Program-made: the position numbers and the translations under genes
Shown: one piece after another, positions 8,302 to 16,922 of the stretch
Layout of the letters: the number at the start of each line of letters is the position of its first letter
How positions within the stretch are numbered: position 1 is the stretch's first letter
Notes under the pieces: model-generated
Told to the model about the DNA's origin: nothing
What the model saw: only the letters and a program-made list of their open reading frames with translations
Databases searched by the model: none
Assembly: GCA_937930625.1 (NCBI GenBank)
Contig: CALHBW010000424.1
Coordinates: forward strand, 1 to 28,068
Reading direction: 5' to 3'
Source of the DNA: an uncultured Saprospiraceae bacterium
Lineage (GTDB): Bacteria > Bacteroidota > Bacteroidia > Chitinophagales > Saprospiraceae
Length of the DNA: 28,068 nt

Positions 8302-9885
8302 ATGATTAAACAGATACTAACTACAATATATTTTACATTGTTTTTTTTAACATGCATTAATGCCCAAGACCGCTTTTTCTTGATGACAGATGATTGGAAG
8401 ACTACAGGCATACACGAGTTTGATAACCACTATATAATTATAGGAAGCGGCTTTACAGGTTATCCTAACTATGACATTTATATTAACTTTAACAAATTAG
8501 AAAAAGAAGGTACTATTTCTGATGTATGGCAATATCCATTTGAAGTAACAAGAACTATCGATATGCGTAATCAACAATCACTTAGTGTTTTAGGAAATAA
8601 AAAAGTATTAGGTATAACATCTTCTACAGCAGGATTCTCTGGAGATTTATATAAATCAGCGCATCTTATTCTAAATGATGAAATGACAGCCGTGGTAGAT
8701 AGTAGTTGGGTACATCCGACCAATGAAAATGCTTTTACATACAATATACTACAGCACTCAGACAAGGTTTTAAGTAGTTTAGTTACTCAAGACCCAAATA
8801 ATCTTAGTGATACTAAGTTCAGATTTATTGCTACAAATAGTACCGGAATTTTATTATGGCAGAATGATTACATATGCCCTGACGACTGTTGGACTTATCG
8901 TCCTCAACACATTCTTTCTACTCAGGACGGTGGTTATCTGCTAACTGCTGATGAACAGCGAAGTCCACCGCCATCCGGTATTCCCACCGACCATGAGGTC
9001 TCTACGCTCATCAAAACCGATAGTTTAGGAGAGTTTGAATGGCAAATATACCCGGGAGGAGTAGGTATGCCCTACACTTCAAATGATATACTCGCCGTTG
9101 CTACCGATGATGGTCATATCCTCTGTGCATGGACAGATAGAAGAAAGCTCAGAGAAACAGATATGTCCTACCAACAAAACGAAGATAGAACCATTTGGTT
9201 TGCCAAAATAGACTTGGAGGGTAATAAAATATGGGAGAAAAATATAAAAGAATATCTGACAGAGTGGCATCCAAGAAATTACTCCGAGATATATCAGATG
9301 ATTTCACTCTCTGATGACAATATAGCCATCTCTACACGAGGTTTGATTATTAAGATAACGCAAGATGCCGATGTCATCTGGATCCGCGATGCCAAGCCGC
9401 CGTTATTCCAGCCACCCAACGTGAGTGAATTTTCTTTTGTTGGACTTTACGGTATTGTTGAAACTTCAGACGGTGGTTTTCTCTGTACGGGGGAAGCACA
9501 GTTGCTACCCGGTGATGCTTTTCCCGAGTTCGAGCAAACAGGCTTCGTCATCAAAGTAGATGAGCATGGTTGTCTTGATGAAGGCTGTCAGTTGGTGGAT
9601 GTAGAGGAAGTCGTAGAGGAAGAAAATAATACTTTACTTATTTATCCCAATCCAACAAGTCATGACATCACTGTCAACTATCAACTTCCACACACACCCG
9701 ACCAACTCACCCTCGCCATATACAATATCACAGGCAGGGCGATACACACACACCCCTTATTACCTACACACGAGGGCAGTGTACGCATAGAGTTAGATAA
9801 AAACCTTCCGGTGGGAGCGTATTTTTGTCATTTGGTCGCTGATGAACAAGTGATTGGTGTAGAACGATTTGTATTGATGCGTTGA
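8302..9885 (+). CDS. Secreted beta-propeller-like protein with T9SS sorting tail
   Basis: 527 residues. The signal peptide MIKQILTTIYFTLFFLTCINAQ ends near residue 22. The body contains recurring elements of the type 'TQDGGYLLTADE', 'IKTDSLGEFEWQ', 'KIDLEGNKIWEKN' and 'ETSDGGFLCTGE', the blade pattern of secreted Bacteroidetes proteins that resemble delta-60 or PQQ-like propellers. Residues about 445-527 are a Por/T9SS sorting domain (LLIYPNPTSHDITVNYQL ... GRAIH ... LPVGAYFCHLVADEQVIG). A Cys pair near the junction (CLDEGC) is typical before such tails. It is the third T9SS cargo in a row and its tail differs clearly from its neighbours, so this is not a simple recent duplication. A terminator separates it from convergent rpoC. 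Function unknown; probably surface-attached or released. Confidence 0.85.
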   Translation: MIKQILTTIYFTLFFLTCINAQDRFFLMTDDWKTTGIHEFDNHYIIIGSGFTGYPNYDIYINFNKLEKEGTISDVWQYPFEVTRTIDMRNQQSLSVLGNKKVLGITSSTAGFSGDLYKSAHLILNDEMTAVVDSSWVHPTNENAFTYNILQHSDKVLSSLVTQDPNNLSDTKFRFIATNSTGILLWQNDYICPDDCWTYRPQHILSTQDGGYLLTADEQRSPPPSGIPTDHEVSTLIKTDSLGEFEWQIYPGGVGMPYTSNDILAVATDDGHILCAWTDRRKLRETDMSYQQNEDRTIWFAKIDLEGNKIWEKNIKEYLTEWHPRNYSEIYQMISLSDDNIAISTRGLIIKITQDADVIWIRDAKPPLFQPPNVSEFSFVGLYGIVETSDGGFLCTGEAQLLPGDAFPEFEQTGFVIKVDEHGCLDEGCQLVDVEEVVEEENNTLLIYPNPTSHDITVNYQLPHTPDQLTLAIYNITGRAIHTHPLLPTHEGSVRIELDKNLPVGAYFCHLVADEQVIGVERFVLMR

Positions 9886-9906
9886 AATTTTTTTGATACT
9901 AAAAAG

Positions 9907-9942
9907 AAATGGCAGACGTTTTCTAAACGTCTGCCATTTTTT
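9907..9942. terminator. Bidirectional intrinsic terminator between convergent genes
   Basis: A perfect 15-base stem (9907-9921 with 9925-9939) encloses a 3-base loop, with T6 from 9937 on the plus side and A-rich sequence before it on the left. It can stop both the plus-strand propeller gene and the minus-strand rpoC message. Its aaatggcaga core matches the terminator at 5074-5114. Confidence 0.88.
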
Positions 9943-9950
9943 ATCACGAT

Positions 9951-9975
9951 GCTACGGGCTGGAAGCCCGTGCTAC
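9951..9975. repeat. REP-like palindrome just after rpoC
   Basis: acgggct-gga-agcccgt forms a perfect 7-base stem (9954-9960 with 9964-9970), flanked by gct and gctac, directly next to the rpoC stop at 9977. The gcacgggcttccagcccgt type of palindrome resembles dispersed extragenic palindromes I know from several phyla. A related but imperfect element is at 25071-25106. It may also protect the 3' end of the rpoC message. Confidence 0.6.
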
Positions 9976-9976
9976 C

Positions 9977-12900
9977 TTAGTCTATCGTTTCAATTTCTTC
10001 CTCTCTCTCTCGTTTAGCAGCTTCGCGTTTCTGATAATCTTCCTCGCTAAATACTACCAAATCGTTGTATTTTCTCATACCTGTACCGGCAGGTATTTTC
10101 TTACCGACGATAACATTCTCCTTCAATCCGAGCAAGTAATCACGACGCGCTCCGATAGATGCCGAACTCAATACTTTGGTCGTCTCTTGGAAGGAAGCAG
10201 CTGAAATCCAGCTACTTGTACCCAATGACGCTCTCGTAATACCTTGTAGCAAAGTACTTGAAGTAGCGGCTACTGCATCACGATGTTGTACGAGTTTTTT
10301 ATCCGAGCGACGCATGAGCGAGTTTTCTTCGCGCAATTGGCGTAGTGTTACGATTTGTCCCGGTTTCAGATTCGTGGAATCTCCCGGTTCGGTGACGACT
10401 TTTTTGTCGTAAATCCAATCGTTTTGCTCCAAGAAGTCGAATTTGTCAACTGCTTCTTTTTCAAGGAATGTCGTATCACCCGCATCGTCGATTTGTACGC
10501 GCTTCATCATCTGACGCACGATAACCTCGATGTGTTTGTCGTTGATATTTACCCCCTGCATACGGTAAACTTCCTGTACACCATTCACAAGATAAGATTG
10601 TACGGCGAAAGGTCCTTTGATATTCAGGATGTCGCGCGGTGCAGTAGCTCCGTCCGAAAGTTGGAATCCGGCGCGTACAAAGTCACCTTCTTGTACAAGA
10701 ATGTGTTTCGACAATCCGATAAGGTACTTGCGGCGTTGTCCGGTTTTCTCGTCAGTAACAATACACTCGCGATTACCACGTTTGATTTTTCCGAAAGAAA
10801 CAATACCATCAATCTCGGAAACTACCGCCGGATTGGATGGATTACGTGCCTCGAAAAGCTCCGTTACACGCGGCAGACCACCCGTAATATCTTGGATTTT
10901 ACCCAATGCGCGCGGTATTTTCGCTATCGTTTTACCCTGAATTACAGAGTCATTTTCATCTACATTCAGATAAGAACCTACCGGTAAGTTGTACGATTTG
11001 AGGACTTCGCCACTCTTATCGGTAATCATTACCGTTGGTATCTTTTTCTTATCTTTTGTTTCGATAATTACTTTCTCACGATAACCTGTTTGCTCATCCA
11101 CCTCTTCGCGGAATGTGACCCCTTCTTCGATAGATTCAAATTTGATGATACCACCAAACTCCGAAAGGATAACCGAGTTGTACGGATCCCATTCACAGAT
11201 AATATCACCTTTTTTGATTTTATCGCCTTCTTTGATATTCAAAATTGCCCCATAAGGGATGTGTTTTGAACTCAACTCACGCTTCGTTTTCGGCTCAATA
11301 ATTTTCACCTCCGCAGAACGCGCCAACACAACTTCTTTTTCGCCATCGTCACCACTATAAGTCAAAGTACGGAGGCTATCAAACTCAACAATACCGTCAA
11401 ATTTGGCATCCATTTGAGATTCCGTCGTCGCAGAACTCGCAATACCACCAACGTGGAAAGTACGAAGTGTCAACTGTGTCCCCGGCTCACCAATAGATTG
11501 TGCAGCGATGATACCGACTGCATCTCCCATTTCGGCAGTACGTCCGGTAGCGAGGTTTTTACCATAACAAAGACGGCAAACACCGCGTCGTGTTTCGCAA
11601 GTCAAGACCGAGCGAATTTCGATAGATTCGATACCCGCATCATCAATTTTCTTAGCTTCTTTTTCACTGATAATTGTTCCCGCCGGAACGATAAGCTCCT
11701 GACTTACAGGGTCATATACATCATGCAAATTGGAGCGACCTTCGATACGCTCACTCAATGCTTGTATGACTTTCTCATTATCTTTCAAAGGCTCAATCGT
11801 AATACCGCGAAGTGTATGACAATCGTGTTCGCGAATAACAACATCCTGTGCCACATCCACCAAACGACGAGTCAAGTAACCCGCATCGGCAGTTTTGAGG
11901 GCGGTATCGGCAAGACCTTTACGCGCACCGTGCGTGGAGATAAAGTATTCGAGTACCGAAAGTCCGTCCAAGAAATTCGCAAGAATCGGGTTTTCGATAA
12001 TCGCGCCTCCGGTATCACCGGATTTTCTCGGTTTTGCCATCAATCCACGCAATCCACACAACTGTTTAATCTGTGCTCTGGAACCACGCGCACCTGAATC
12101 CAACATCATATAAACCGAGTTGAAGCCCTGCTTATGTACAGCAAGTTCTTCCATCAAATTTTCCGTAATACGATTATCCGCATAGGTCCATTTGTCGATG
12201 ATTTGGTTGTAACGCTCGTTGTTGGTGATAAGTCCCATGTTGTAGTTTTCCCACACTTCATCGACTTCTTCACCTGCTGTTTTGAGCGTTTCTTCTTTCA
12301 ATGTCGGCGTAATCAAATCCGGCAAGTTGAACGACAAACCACCTTTATAAGCCCACATAAATCCGAGTTCCTTAATGGAATCAAGTAGGTCGGCAGTGGT
12401 CTTAAAGTCAGTACGTTTGAGGATTCTACCAATAACTCTACGAAGGTTTTTCTTATCTAATTGCTCATTGACGAAAGGTATATTCGGCGGCACGCTTTGG
12501 TTGAAAATCACACGACCAACAGTGGTTTCGGTGAGTTTCATTTCTATGTTGCCCTCTTCACTCTCAATCGGCACACGTACATGTATCCATGCGTGAAGGT
12601 CAACCATACCTTCATTATATGCAATCACCACTTCTTCTGGTGAGTAAAATTTGTGTCCTTCACCGCGTACAGTGAGTTCTTTTGTCGAACGTTTGCCCTT
12701 CGTGATGTAGTACAGACCGAGTACCATATCCTGCGAAGGCAGCGTAATCGGCGAGCCATCCTGCGGATTAAGCATGTTGTGTGCTGCCAACATCAAAACC
12801 TGCGCCTCCAAAATCGCTGCATTACCAAGTGGTACGTGTACTGCCATCTGGTCACCGTCAAAGTCGGCGTTGAATGCAGCACATGCCAATGGGTGCAATT

Positions 12901-14287
12901 GAATCGCTTTACCTTCAATCAATTTGGGCTGGAATGCCTGAATTGAGAGCCTGTGCAGCGTTGGCGCACGGTTGAGGAGTACGGGGTGTCCTTTGAGCGT
13001 GTTTTCCAAAATATCCCAAATCACCGGGTCTTTTCTATCGACCAATTTCTTGGCAGATTTGACCGTTTTTACAACACCACGCTCTATTAATTTTCTGATA
13101 ACGAATGGCTTGAACAGCTCTGCTGCCATGCCTTTCGGCAATCCACATTCGTGTAATTTCAAGGTAGGACCAACGACAATCACCGAACGTCCTGAGTAGT
13201 CAACACGTTTACCCAAGAGGTTTTGACGGAAACGCCCTTGCTTACCTTTTAATATATCACTCAATGATTTGAGCGCACGTCCACCCTCTGCTTTTACGGC
13301 ATTAGATTTACGCGAATTGTCAAATAATGAATCTACTGCCTCTTGCAACATCCGCTTCTCATTCCGCAAAATCACCTCCGGTGCCTTGATTTCCAAGAGA
13401 CGCTTGAGACGATTATTACGAATAATCACACGACGATACAAGTCATTCAAATCCGAACTTGCAAAACGACCACCATCTAAGGGAACTAACGGACGCAATT
13501 CCGGCGGAACTACGGGCAAGTATTGAATAACAACCCATTCCGGGCGGTTTTCGATACGTGTTTGTCCATCACGAAGAGCTTCTACAACGCGGAGGCGTTT
13601 GAGTGCCTCAGATTTACGTTGCTGTGAAGTCTCGGTAGCTGCCTGATTACGTAGCGCGTAAGACAACTCATCCAATTGTAATCTCGCTAATAAATCTTTG
13701 ACGGCTTCCGCACCCATTTTGGCGAGGAATTTCTCCGGGTCATCATCCGGGAGCAATTGATTTTCTTTCGGCAATCCTTCGAGGATTTCGAGGTATTCCT
13801 CTTCCGTCAGCAAATCCATTTTTTGTACGGTATCTCCCAACATTCCGGATTGGATGACGACGTAACGCTCGTAATAGATGATAGTTTCGAGTTTTTTGGA
13901 GGACAAACCGAGTAAGTAACCGATTTTGTTTGGAAGCGATTTGAAGTACCAAATATGCACGACAGGAACAACCAATTTGATGTGTCCCATACGCTCACGA
14001 CGTACTTTTTTCTCTGTCACTTCGACCCCGCAACGGTCACATACGATGCCTTTGTAGCGAATACGTTTGTATTTACCGCAATAACATTCGTAATCTTTTA
14101 CAGGTCCGAAGATGCGTTCGCAGAACAGACCATCACGCTCCGGTTTATAAGAACGATAGTTGATGGTTTCCGGCTTCAACACTTCACCATACGAACGCTC
14201 CAGAATGTCGTCGGGTGACGACAAGGCGATGGTGATACTGCTGAAATCGCTGTTTACCCGGTTACTAGTGCTTTTTTTAAAAGACAT
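9977..14287 (-). CDS. rpoC: DNA-directed RNA polymerase subunit beta'
   Basis: 1436 residues from Met at 14287 (MSFKKSTSNRVNSDF). The open frame continues to an upstream Met at 14320, but those extra 11 codons (MNLKLALELKY) are read from an intergenic repeat, and the family begins at MSFKK/MAFRK, so 14287 is preferred. This is the clamp and catalytic subunit of RNA polymerase. Visible marks are the N-terminal zinc site CYCGKYKRIRYKGIVCDRC, the catalytic NADFDGDQM (D475, D477, D479, binding Mg2+), and the second zinc site CETRRGVCRLCYG. The C-terminus ends EEEIETID. It is on the same strand as rpoB but separated from it by about 2.6 kb carrying three accessory genes, unlike the usual adjacent rpoBC arrangement. 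A terminator and palindrome follow it. Confidence 0.98.
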   Translation of the reverse strand: MSFKKSTSNRVNSDFSSITIALSSPDDILERSYGEVLKPETINYRSYKPERDGLFCERIFGPVKDYECYCGKYKRIRYKGIVCDRCGVEVTEKKVRRERMGHIKLVVPVVHIWYFKSLPNKIGYLLGLSSKKLETIIYYERYVVIQSGMLGDTVQKMDLLTEEEYLEILEGLPKENQLLPDDDPEKFLAKMGAEAVKDLLARLQLDELSYALRNQAATETSQQRKSEALKRLRVVEALRDGQTRIENRPEWVVIQYLPVVPPELRPLVPLDGGRFASSDLNDLYRRVIIRNNRLKRLLEIKAPEVILRNEKRMLQEAVDSLFDNSRKSNAVKAEGGRALKSLSDILKGKQGRFRQNLLGKRVDYSGRSVIVVGPTLKLHECGLPKGMAAELFKPFVIRKLIERGVVKTVKSAKKLVDRKDPVIWDILENTLKGHPVLLNRAPTLHRLSIQAFQPKLIEGKAIQLHPLACAAFNADFDGDQMAVHVPLGNAAILEAQVLMLAAHNMLNPQDGSPITLPSQDMVLGLYYITKGKRSTKELTVRGEGHKFYSPEEVVIAYNEGMVDLHAWIHVRVPIESEEGNIEMKLTETTVGRVIFNQSVPPNIPFVNEQLDKKNLRRVIGRILKRTDFKTTADLLDSIKELGFMWAYKGGLSFNLPDLITPTLKEETLKTAGEEVDEVWENYNMGLITNNERYNQIIDKWTYADNRITENLMEELAVHKQGFNSVYMMLDSGARGSRAQIKQLCGLRGLMAKPRKSGDTGGAIIENPILANFLDGLSVLEYFISTHGARKGLADTALKTADAGYLTRRLVDVAQDVVIREHDCHTLRGITIEPLKDNEKVIQALSERIEGRSNLHDVYDPVSQELIVPAGTIISEKEAKKIDDAGIESIEIRSVLTCETRRGVCRLCYGKNLATGRTAEMGDAVGIIAAQSIGEPGTQLTLRTFHVGGIASSATTESQMDAKFDGIVEFDSLRTLTYSGDDGEKEVVLARSAEVKIIEPKTKRELSSKHIPYGAILNIKEGDKIKKGDIICEWDPYNSVILSEFGGIIKFESIEEGVTFREEVDEQTGYREKVIIETKDKKKIPTVMITDKSGEVLKSYNLPVGSYLNVDENDSVIQGKTIAKIPRALGKIQDITGGLPRVTELFEARNPSNPAVVSEIDGIVSFGKIKRGNRECIVTDEKTGQRRKYLIGLSKHILVQEGDFVRAGFQLSDGATAPRDILNIKGPFAVQSYLVNGVQEVYRMQGVNINDKHIEVIVRQMMKRVQIDDAGDTTFLEKEAVDKFDFLEQNDWIYDKKVVTEPGDSTNLKPGQIVTLRQLREENSLMRRSDKKLVQHRDAVAATSSTLLQGITRASLGTSSWISAASFQETTKVLSSASIGARRDYLLGLKENVIVGKKIPAGTGMRKYNDLVVFSEEDYQKREAAKREREEEIETID

Positions 14288-14288
14288 A

Positions 14289-14322
14289 TATTTAAGTTCA
14301 AGTGCAAGTTTCAAGTTCAACT
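14289..14322. repeat. AAGTTCAAGT word array abutting the rpoC start
   Basis: Degenerate repeats of aagttcaagtgc start immediately outside the rpoC ATG. The 22 bases at 14289-14310 are identical to 26869-26890, next to tRNA-Gly. This copy lacks an obvious inverted partner. It creates the spurious upstream Met codon at 14320. Confidence 0.8.
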
Positions 14323-14387
14323 CTTGTAACTCTTAGATTTTCTTTATTTTTGTCAATATATTTTTCATATGAAAAAATACATTTTAT

Positions 14388-14711
14388 TTAATTATCAATT
14401 TTGACGAGTATATCACCTTTTCCTACTCCTTTGACCCATGTTTTTCTCCTCAGAATTAATGTATCTTCAGTTAGTTTGTCAATTTTATATTTCATGGGTA
14501 TTATACTATCATTCTTGGCATCGAAAAAAGTGATAACAGAATCTTTACTGACTGAATAGTCACATTCATTTTCATCGCCTAAAATAACTTTATTAGTTAT
14601 CTTAAATGTGAGCCTTTCACCACTACTGTATGTCCACGTTCCCTCTAAAGGGATGTCGCCATTACAAGCAATGAAAAACAAGCACAGATAATATATAAAA
14701 TACTTATTCAT
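14388..14711 (-). CDS. Small putative lipoprotein, lipocalin-like pattern
   Basis: 107 residues. A hydrophobic N-terminus (MNKYFIYYLCLFFIAC) ends in a lipobox-like F-I-A-C16, followed by N-G-D, suggesting lipidation at C16 and membrane anchoring. The rest has the short beta-strand layout of small lipocalin-like lipoproteins (GTWTYSSGERLTF ... ILRRKTWVKGVG). It starts 2 bases after the stop of the RHS-core-like gene and must be translated from the same message. That tight coupling would fit a protector or immunity role for the neighbour, but nothing in the sequence proves it. No terminator was found in the 100 bases before rpoC, apart from a 16-base AT-rich palindrome at 14361-14376. The gene looks more A+T-rich than rpoB and rpoC. 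Confidence 0.7.
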   Translation of the reverse strand: MNKYFIYYLCLFFIACNGDIPLEGTWTYSSGERLTFKITNKVILGDENECDYSVSKDSVITFFDAKNDSIIPMKYKIDKLTEDTLILRRKTWVKGVGKGDILVKIDN

Positions 14712-14713
14712 TA

Positions 14714-15865
14714 TTAATAAGTAGGTGTTAGATCTTTAATTCTCCCCCCTGTGACAACATCAACAAATGGTCTTTCAAGACTGTAGTATTTTCTTGATGA
14801 AGTATCAGTACGGCGATTTTTGATTACTGTTCCTCCAGCTCTGACAGCATTCATAAATATGCTACCTGGTGTGTAAGCATCTACATTTTGAGAAGGCACA
14901 TCTATATATCCATCGTCTGGTGTTAGTATATTAGACCTGCCTCTGAAATTGATATTTTCAGGATTACCAAGATTAACATCATAATTATTCTGCGCCATAC
15001 ATGAAGCAAACCCTGCACAACTATATGCTGTTGGATCCGTGGTAGTTAAACTATATTTAATAGGGTTTATAGTGACTTTTTTATACCATGACCCCTCAAA
15101 ATAGTCATATTCTTTCAACTTGATTTTTTCATACTCTGTCACATAGTTAGATATATTAGCAATAGCAGACATGTCTTCTTCTGGTCCCGACGAAAACCTA
15201 ACTACACCATCAGGAGACTGCATATCATCAAGATTTATTTCATAGTTTAGTAATTCTTTTAATGTGCCAACTGGTAGGCTAGCAGTGACCTGTCCCTCAA
15301 CTGTCCTTGAGGGATCCTGTACCCATTCAACTAAATCATTTGCTCCCTTTTCTCTCGCCTCGAAGATGATATAACCATCTTTCACCAGTTTGCCTTCCAC
15401 TTCCTTATAGTTCGTTATTGCTATCGCTACATGTCCTTGATTATCACCTGCTCTTGGTGCCCAAGCCAAAATAAACCAGTCTCTACCGTCGGTGTCTATC
15501 GCTTGTATAGGCGTGTTGTTTGTAAAATTGTATGGACTTAGTGAAGGGTATTTATCTACAAGTGGATCTATGCTTAACCATCTACTCATTTCTGTATTTG
15601 GTAATGTATCTGTTTTAATCACTTGATTATCTCCATTAAAAAAATAATACCTTCCTTCATTTGGAGCAATAGCAATAAGGGTTATTTCAGATTGAATATC
15701 AGGATTAGGAACTTTCAACATAAACTGTTGTCGTTCCTGCGGAGTCTTAAGTACTTTTCCTTCATAACCAAATTGAGCATAAGGGTTTTCGTCTTGCGCT
15801 TGTAAGTACGTAGTTGCTGCAAGGAACATAACTATTGATAAAAATAAAAATCGTTTCATGGTCAT
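14714..15865 (-). CDS. Secreted RHS-core-like protein with variable C-terminal domain, possibly cysteine-peptidase-like
   Basis: 383 residues from 15865 (MTMKRF); Met at 15859 (MKRFLFLSIVMFLAATTYLQAQ) gives a neater signal peptide and may be the true start. Residues about 28-70 (YAQFGYEGKVLKTPQERQQF...) and 94-128 (SRWLSIDPLVDKYPSLSPYNF...IDTDGRD) match the RHS repeat-associated core motif, but no YD/RHS repeats precede it, so this is a minimal, shell-less version. After the DGR boundary comes a unique domain with G144-H145-VAIAI and later YSC283AGFASC289. This His-before-Cys order is the layout of permuted papain-like (YiiX/LRAT-type NlpC/P60) domains; that assignment is tentative. Its start overlaps the upstream gene by 4 bases (ATGA), and the small lipoprotein follows after 2 bases. 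Confidence 0.7.
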   Translation of the reverse strand: MTMKRFLFLSIVMFLAATTYLQAQDENPYAQFGYEGKVLKTPQERQQFMLKVPNPDIQSEITLIAIAPNEGRYYFFNGDNQVIKTDTLPNTEMSRWLSIDPLVDKYPSLSPYNFTNNTPIQAIDTDGRDWFILAWAPRAGDNQGHVAIAITNYKEVEGKLVKDGYIIFEAREKGANDLVEWVQDPSRTVEGQVTASLPVGTLKELLNYEINLDDMQSPDGVVRFSSGPEEDMSAIANISNYVTEYEKIKLKEYDYFEGSWYKKVTINPIKYSLTTTDPTAYSCAGFASCMAQNNYDVNLGNPENINFRGRSNILTPDDGYIDVPSQNVDAYTPGSIFMNAVRAGGTVIKNRRTDTSSRKYYSLERPFVDVVTGGRIKDLTPTY

Positions 15866-16842
15866 TCATTTTGTTTACGGGCTTTCATTGAGTTTACCCA
15901 TTCGTTGTAATCTTCGGTGTCAATATCGCTGTCACCAAGTGCTTTAAGTTTGTTTTGTATGGCAAGATACTCATTATGTATCATTTTGAAAAATGCTGAA
16001 TTATCTATATTCCTATCAACATACATCATGGCTTCGGTGGCAAGTTTATTGGACTTCAGATGATATGCAAGTATATTGGCACTCATATGTTCGAGAGAAA
16101 GGTCGGCGCATTTCTCCGTGAAATCATCGTATTCACCATATTTTCGGGCATAGCTAAAGCCCAATTCTGTCAATAAAAAAGCAATGGATTCTTTTTCTGT
16201 CAAGGGATTGAAATAAGCACCGCTTTTTACGGAGGCGCGTGTGATACCAAGTTCCGTCATCATTAGTCCGTCAGAAGGTAGTTGTCCACTTGTAAGTTCT
16301 ACATTCACTGAATTTCCTTCTTCGTCGAGGTGTGTAATCCATAGGTGCGAAGGACCGATTGTAAGATTAGCTTCCACTTTCAAATCTTGTGCTATACATT
16401 TATAGAACATCGGCAAGGATAGACAAGTTCCTTTTTTATCGCGTAATGTGCGTGTTACGAATCTATTGGAATAATCTTTTCTACCCAAGAAATCTTCAAA
16501 ATCATACCCATAAGGCAAACTGTCATTTTCAGGTATTTTTTGGGTCATCAGCATGAATATTGCCCAATTTCCGGCAGTTTTATATTCCTGAATTTGTTTT
16601 TTAGCTATCATCCCCTTGCATACATGAGCGAGATTTTTGATACCTTTATCAAATTCTTCATAGCTCATTGTATTGCCATAATAAGCATTTTCGACCGTAA
16701 ATATTGCCTTTTTGAAGTCAATTGTTTCTTTGCCTTCCAGCATAGCCTCTAAAGTGAGGTAAGCACTTTCATAGGCTGCCTTATCCGCTTTGACAAACGG
16801 ACAAATTAATATGAATAGAAGTATGGTTATTGGTAGTTTCAT
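15862..16842 (-). CDS. Secreted transglutaminase-like (SirB1-type) protein
   Basis: 326 residues. A signal peptide (MKLPITILLFILICPFVKA, about 1-19) is followed by a helical region and then a transglutaminase-like core. In the core, KKGTC140LSLPMFYKCIAQDL resembles the Cys motif of the SirB1/transglutaminase-like family, PSH166LWI supplies the His, and VNVE182LTSG fits the third position, so a Cys-His-acid arrangement seems retained. The C-terminal region, about 230-320, is helical with a TPR-like look. In this family the fold can be a peptidase, an amide-processing enzyme or a non-catalytic binder. It is the first gene of the three-gene cassette, starts 80 bases after the rpoB stop, and is translationally coupled (ATGA overlap) to the RHS-core-like gene. 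Working together on a secreted substrate is plausible but unproven. Confidence 0.72.
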   Translation of the reverse strand: MKLPITILLFILICPFVKADKAAYESAYLTLEAMLEGKETIDFKKAIFTVENAYYGNTMSYEEFDKGIKNLAHVCKGMIAKKQIQEYKTAGNWAIFMLMTQKIPENDSLPYGYDFEDFLGRKDYSNRFVTRTLRDKKGTCLSLPMFYKCIAQDLKVEANLTIGPSHLWITHLDEEGNSVNVELTSGQLPSDGLMMTELGITRASVKSGAYFNPLTEKESIAFLLTELGFSYARKYGEYDDFTEKCADLSLEHMSANILAYHLKSNKLATEAMMYVDRNIDNSAFFKMIHNEYLAIQNKLKALGDSDIDTEDYNEWVNSMKARKQNE

Positions 16843-16865
16843 GGAAAATTATATAAAGTAAAATG

Positions 16866-16916
16866 ATAATCGGTAATTCGTAATCAGTCGGAAAACCAAC
16901 CACGAATCACCAGTCA
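16866..16916. repeat. Short word array between rpoB and the cassette (GGTAATTCGT type)
   Basis: Degenerate aatcggtaattcgtaatcag units on the left are matched by an inverted acgaatcaccagtcacc segment on the right; atcggtaattcgt and the complement of 16902-16914 agree at about 10 of 13 positions. It abuts the rpoB stop (16923). A related aacgaatcact motif occurs at 23262-23287. Confidence 0.55.
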
Positions 16917-16922
16917 CCAAAA

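Noticed and set aside
10355..10987. 210-codon plus-strand frame inside rpoC
   Set aside because: It is antisense to the highly conserved C-terminal half of rpoC, with unnatural composition. The other long antisense frames over rpoC, rpoB, tuf and the receptor gene are shadows for the same reason.
14361..14376. Palindrome tttttcatatgaaaaa upstream of rpoC
   Set aside because: It is perfect but entirely A+T apart from two bases, in AT-rich sequence. It is too weak as a terminator and unsupported as an operator.
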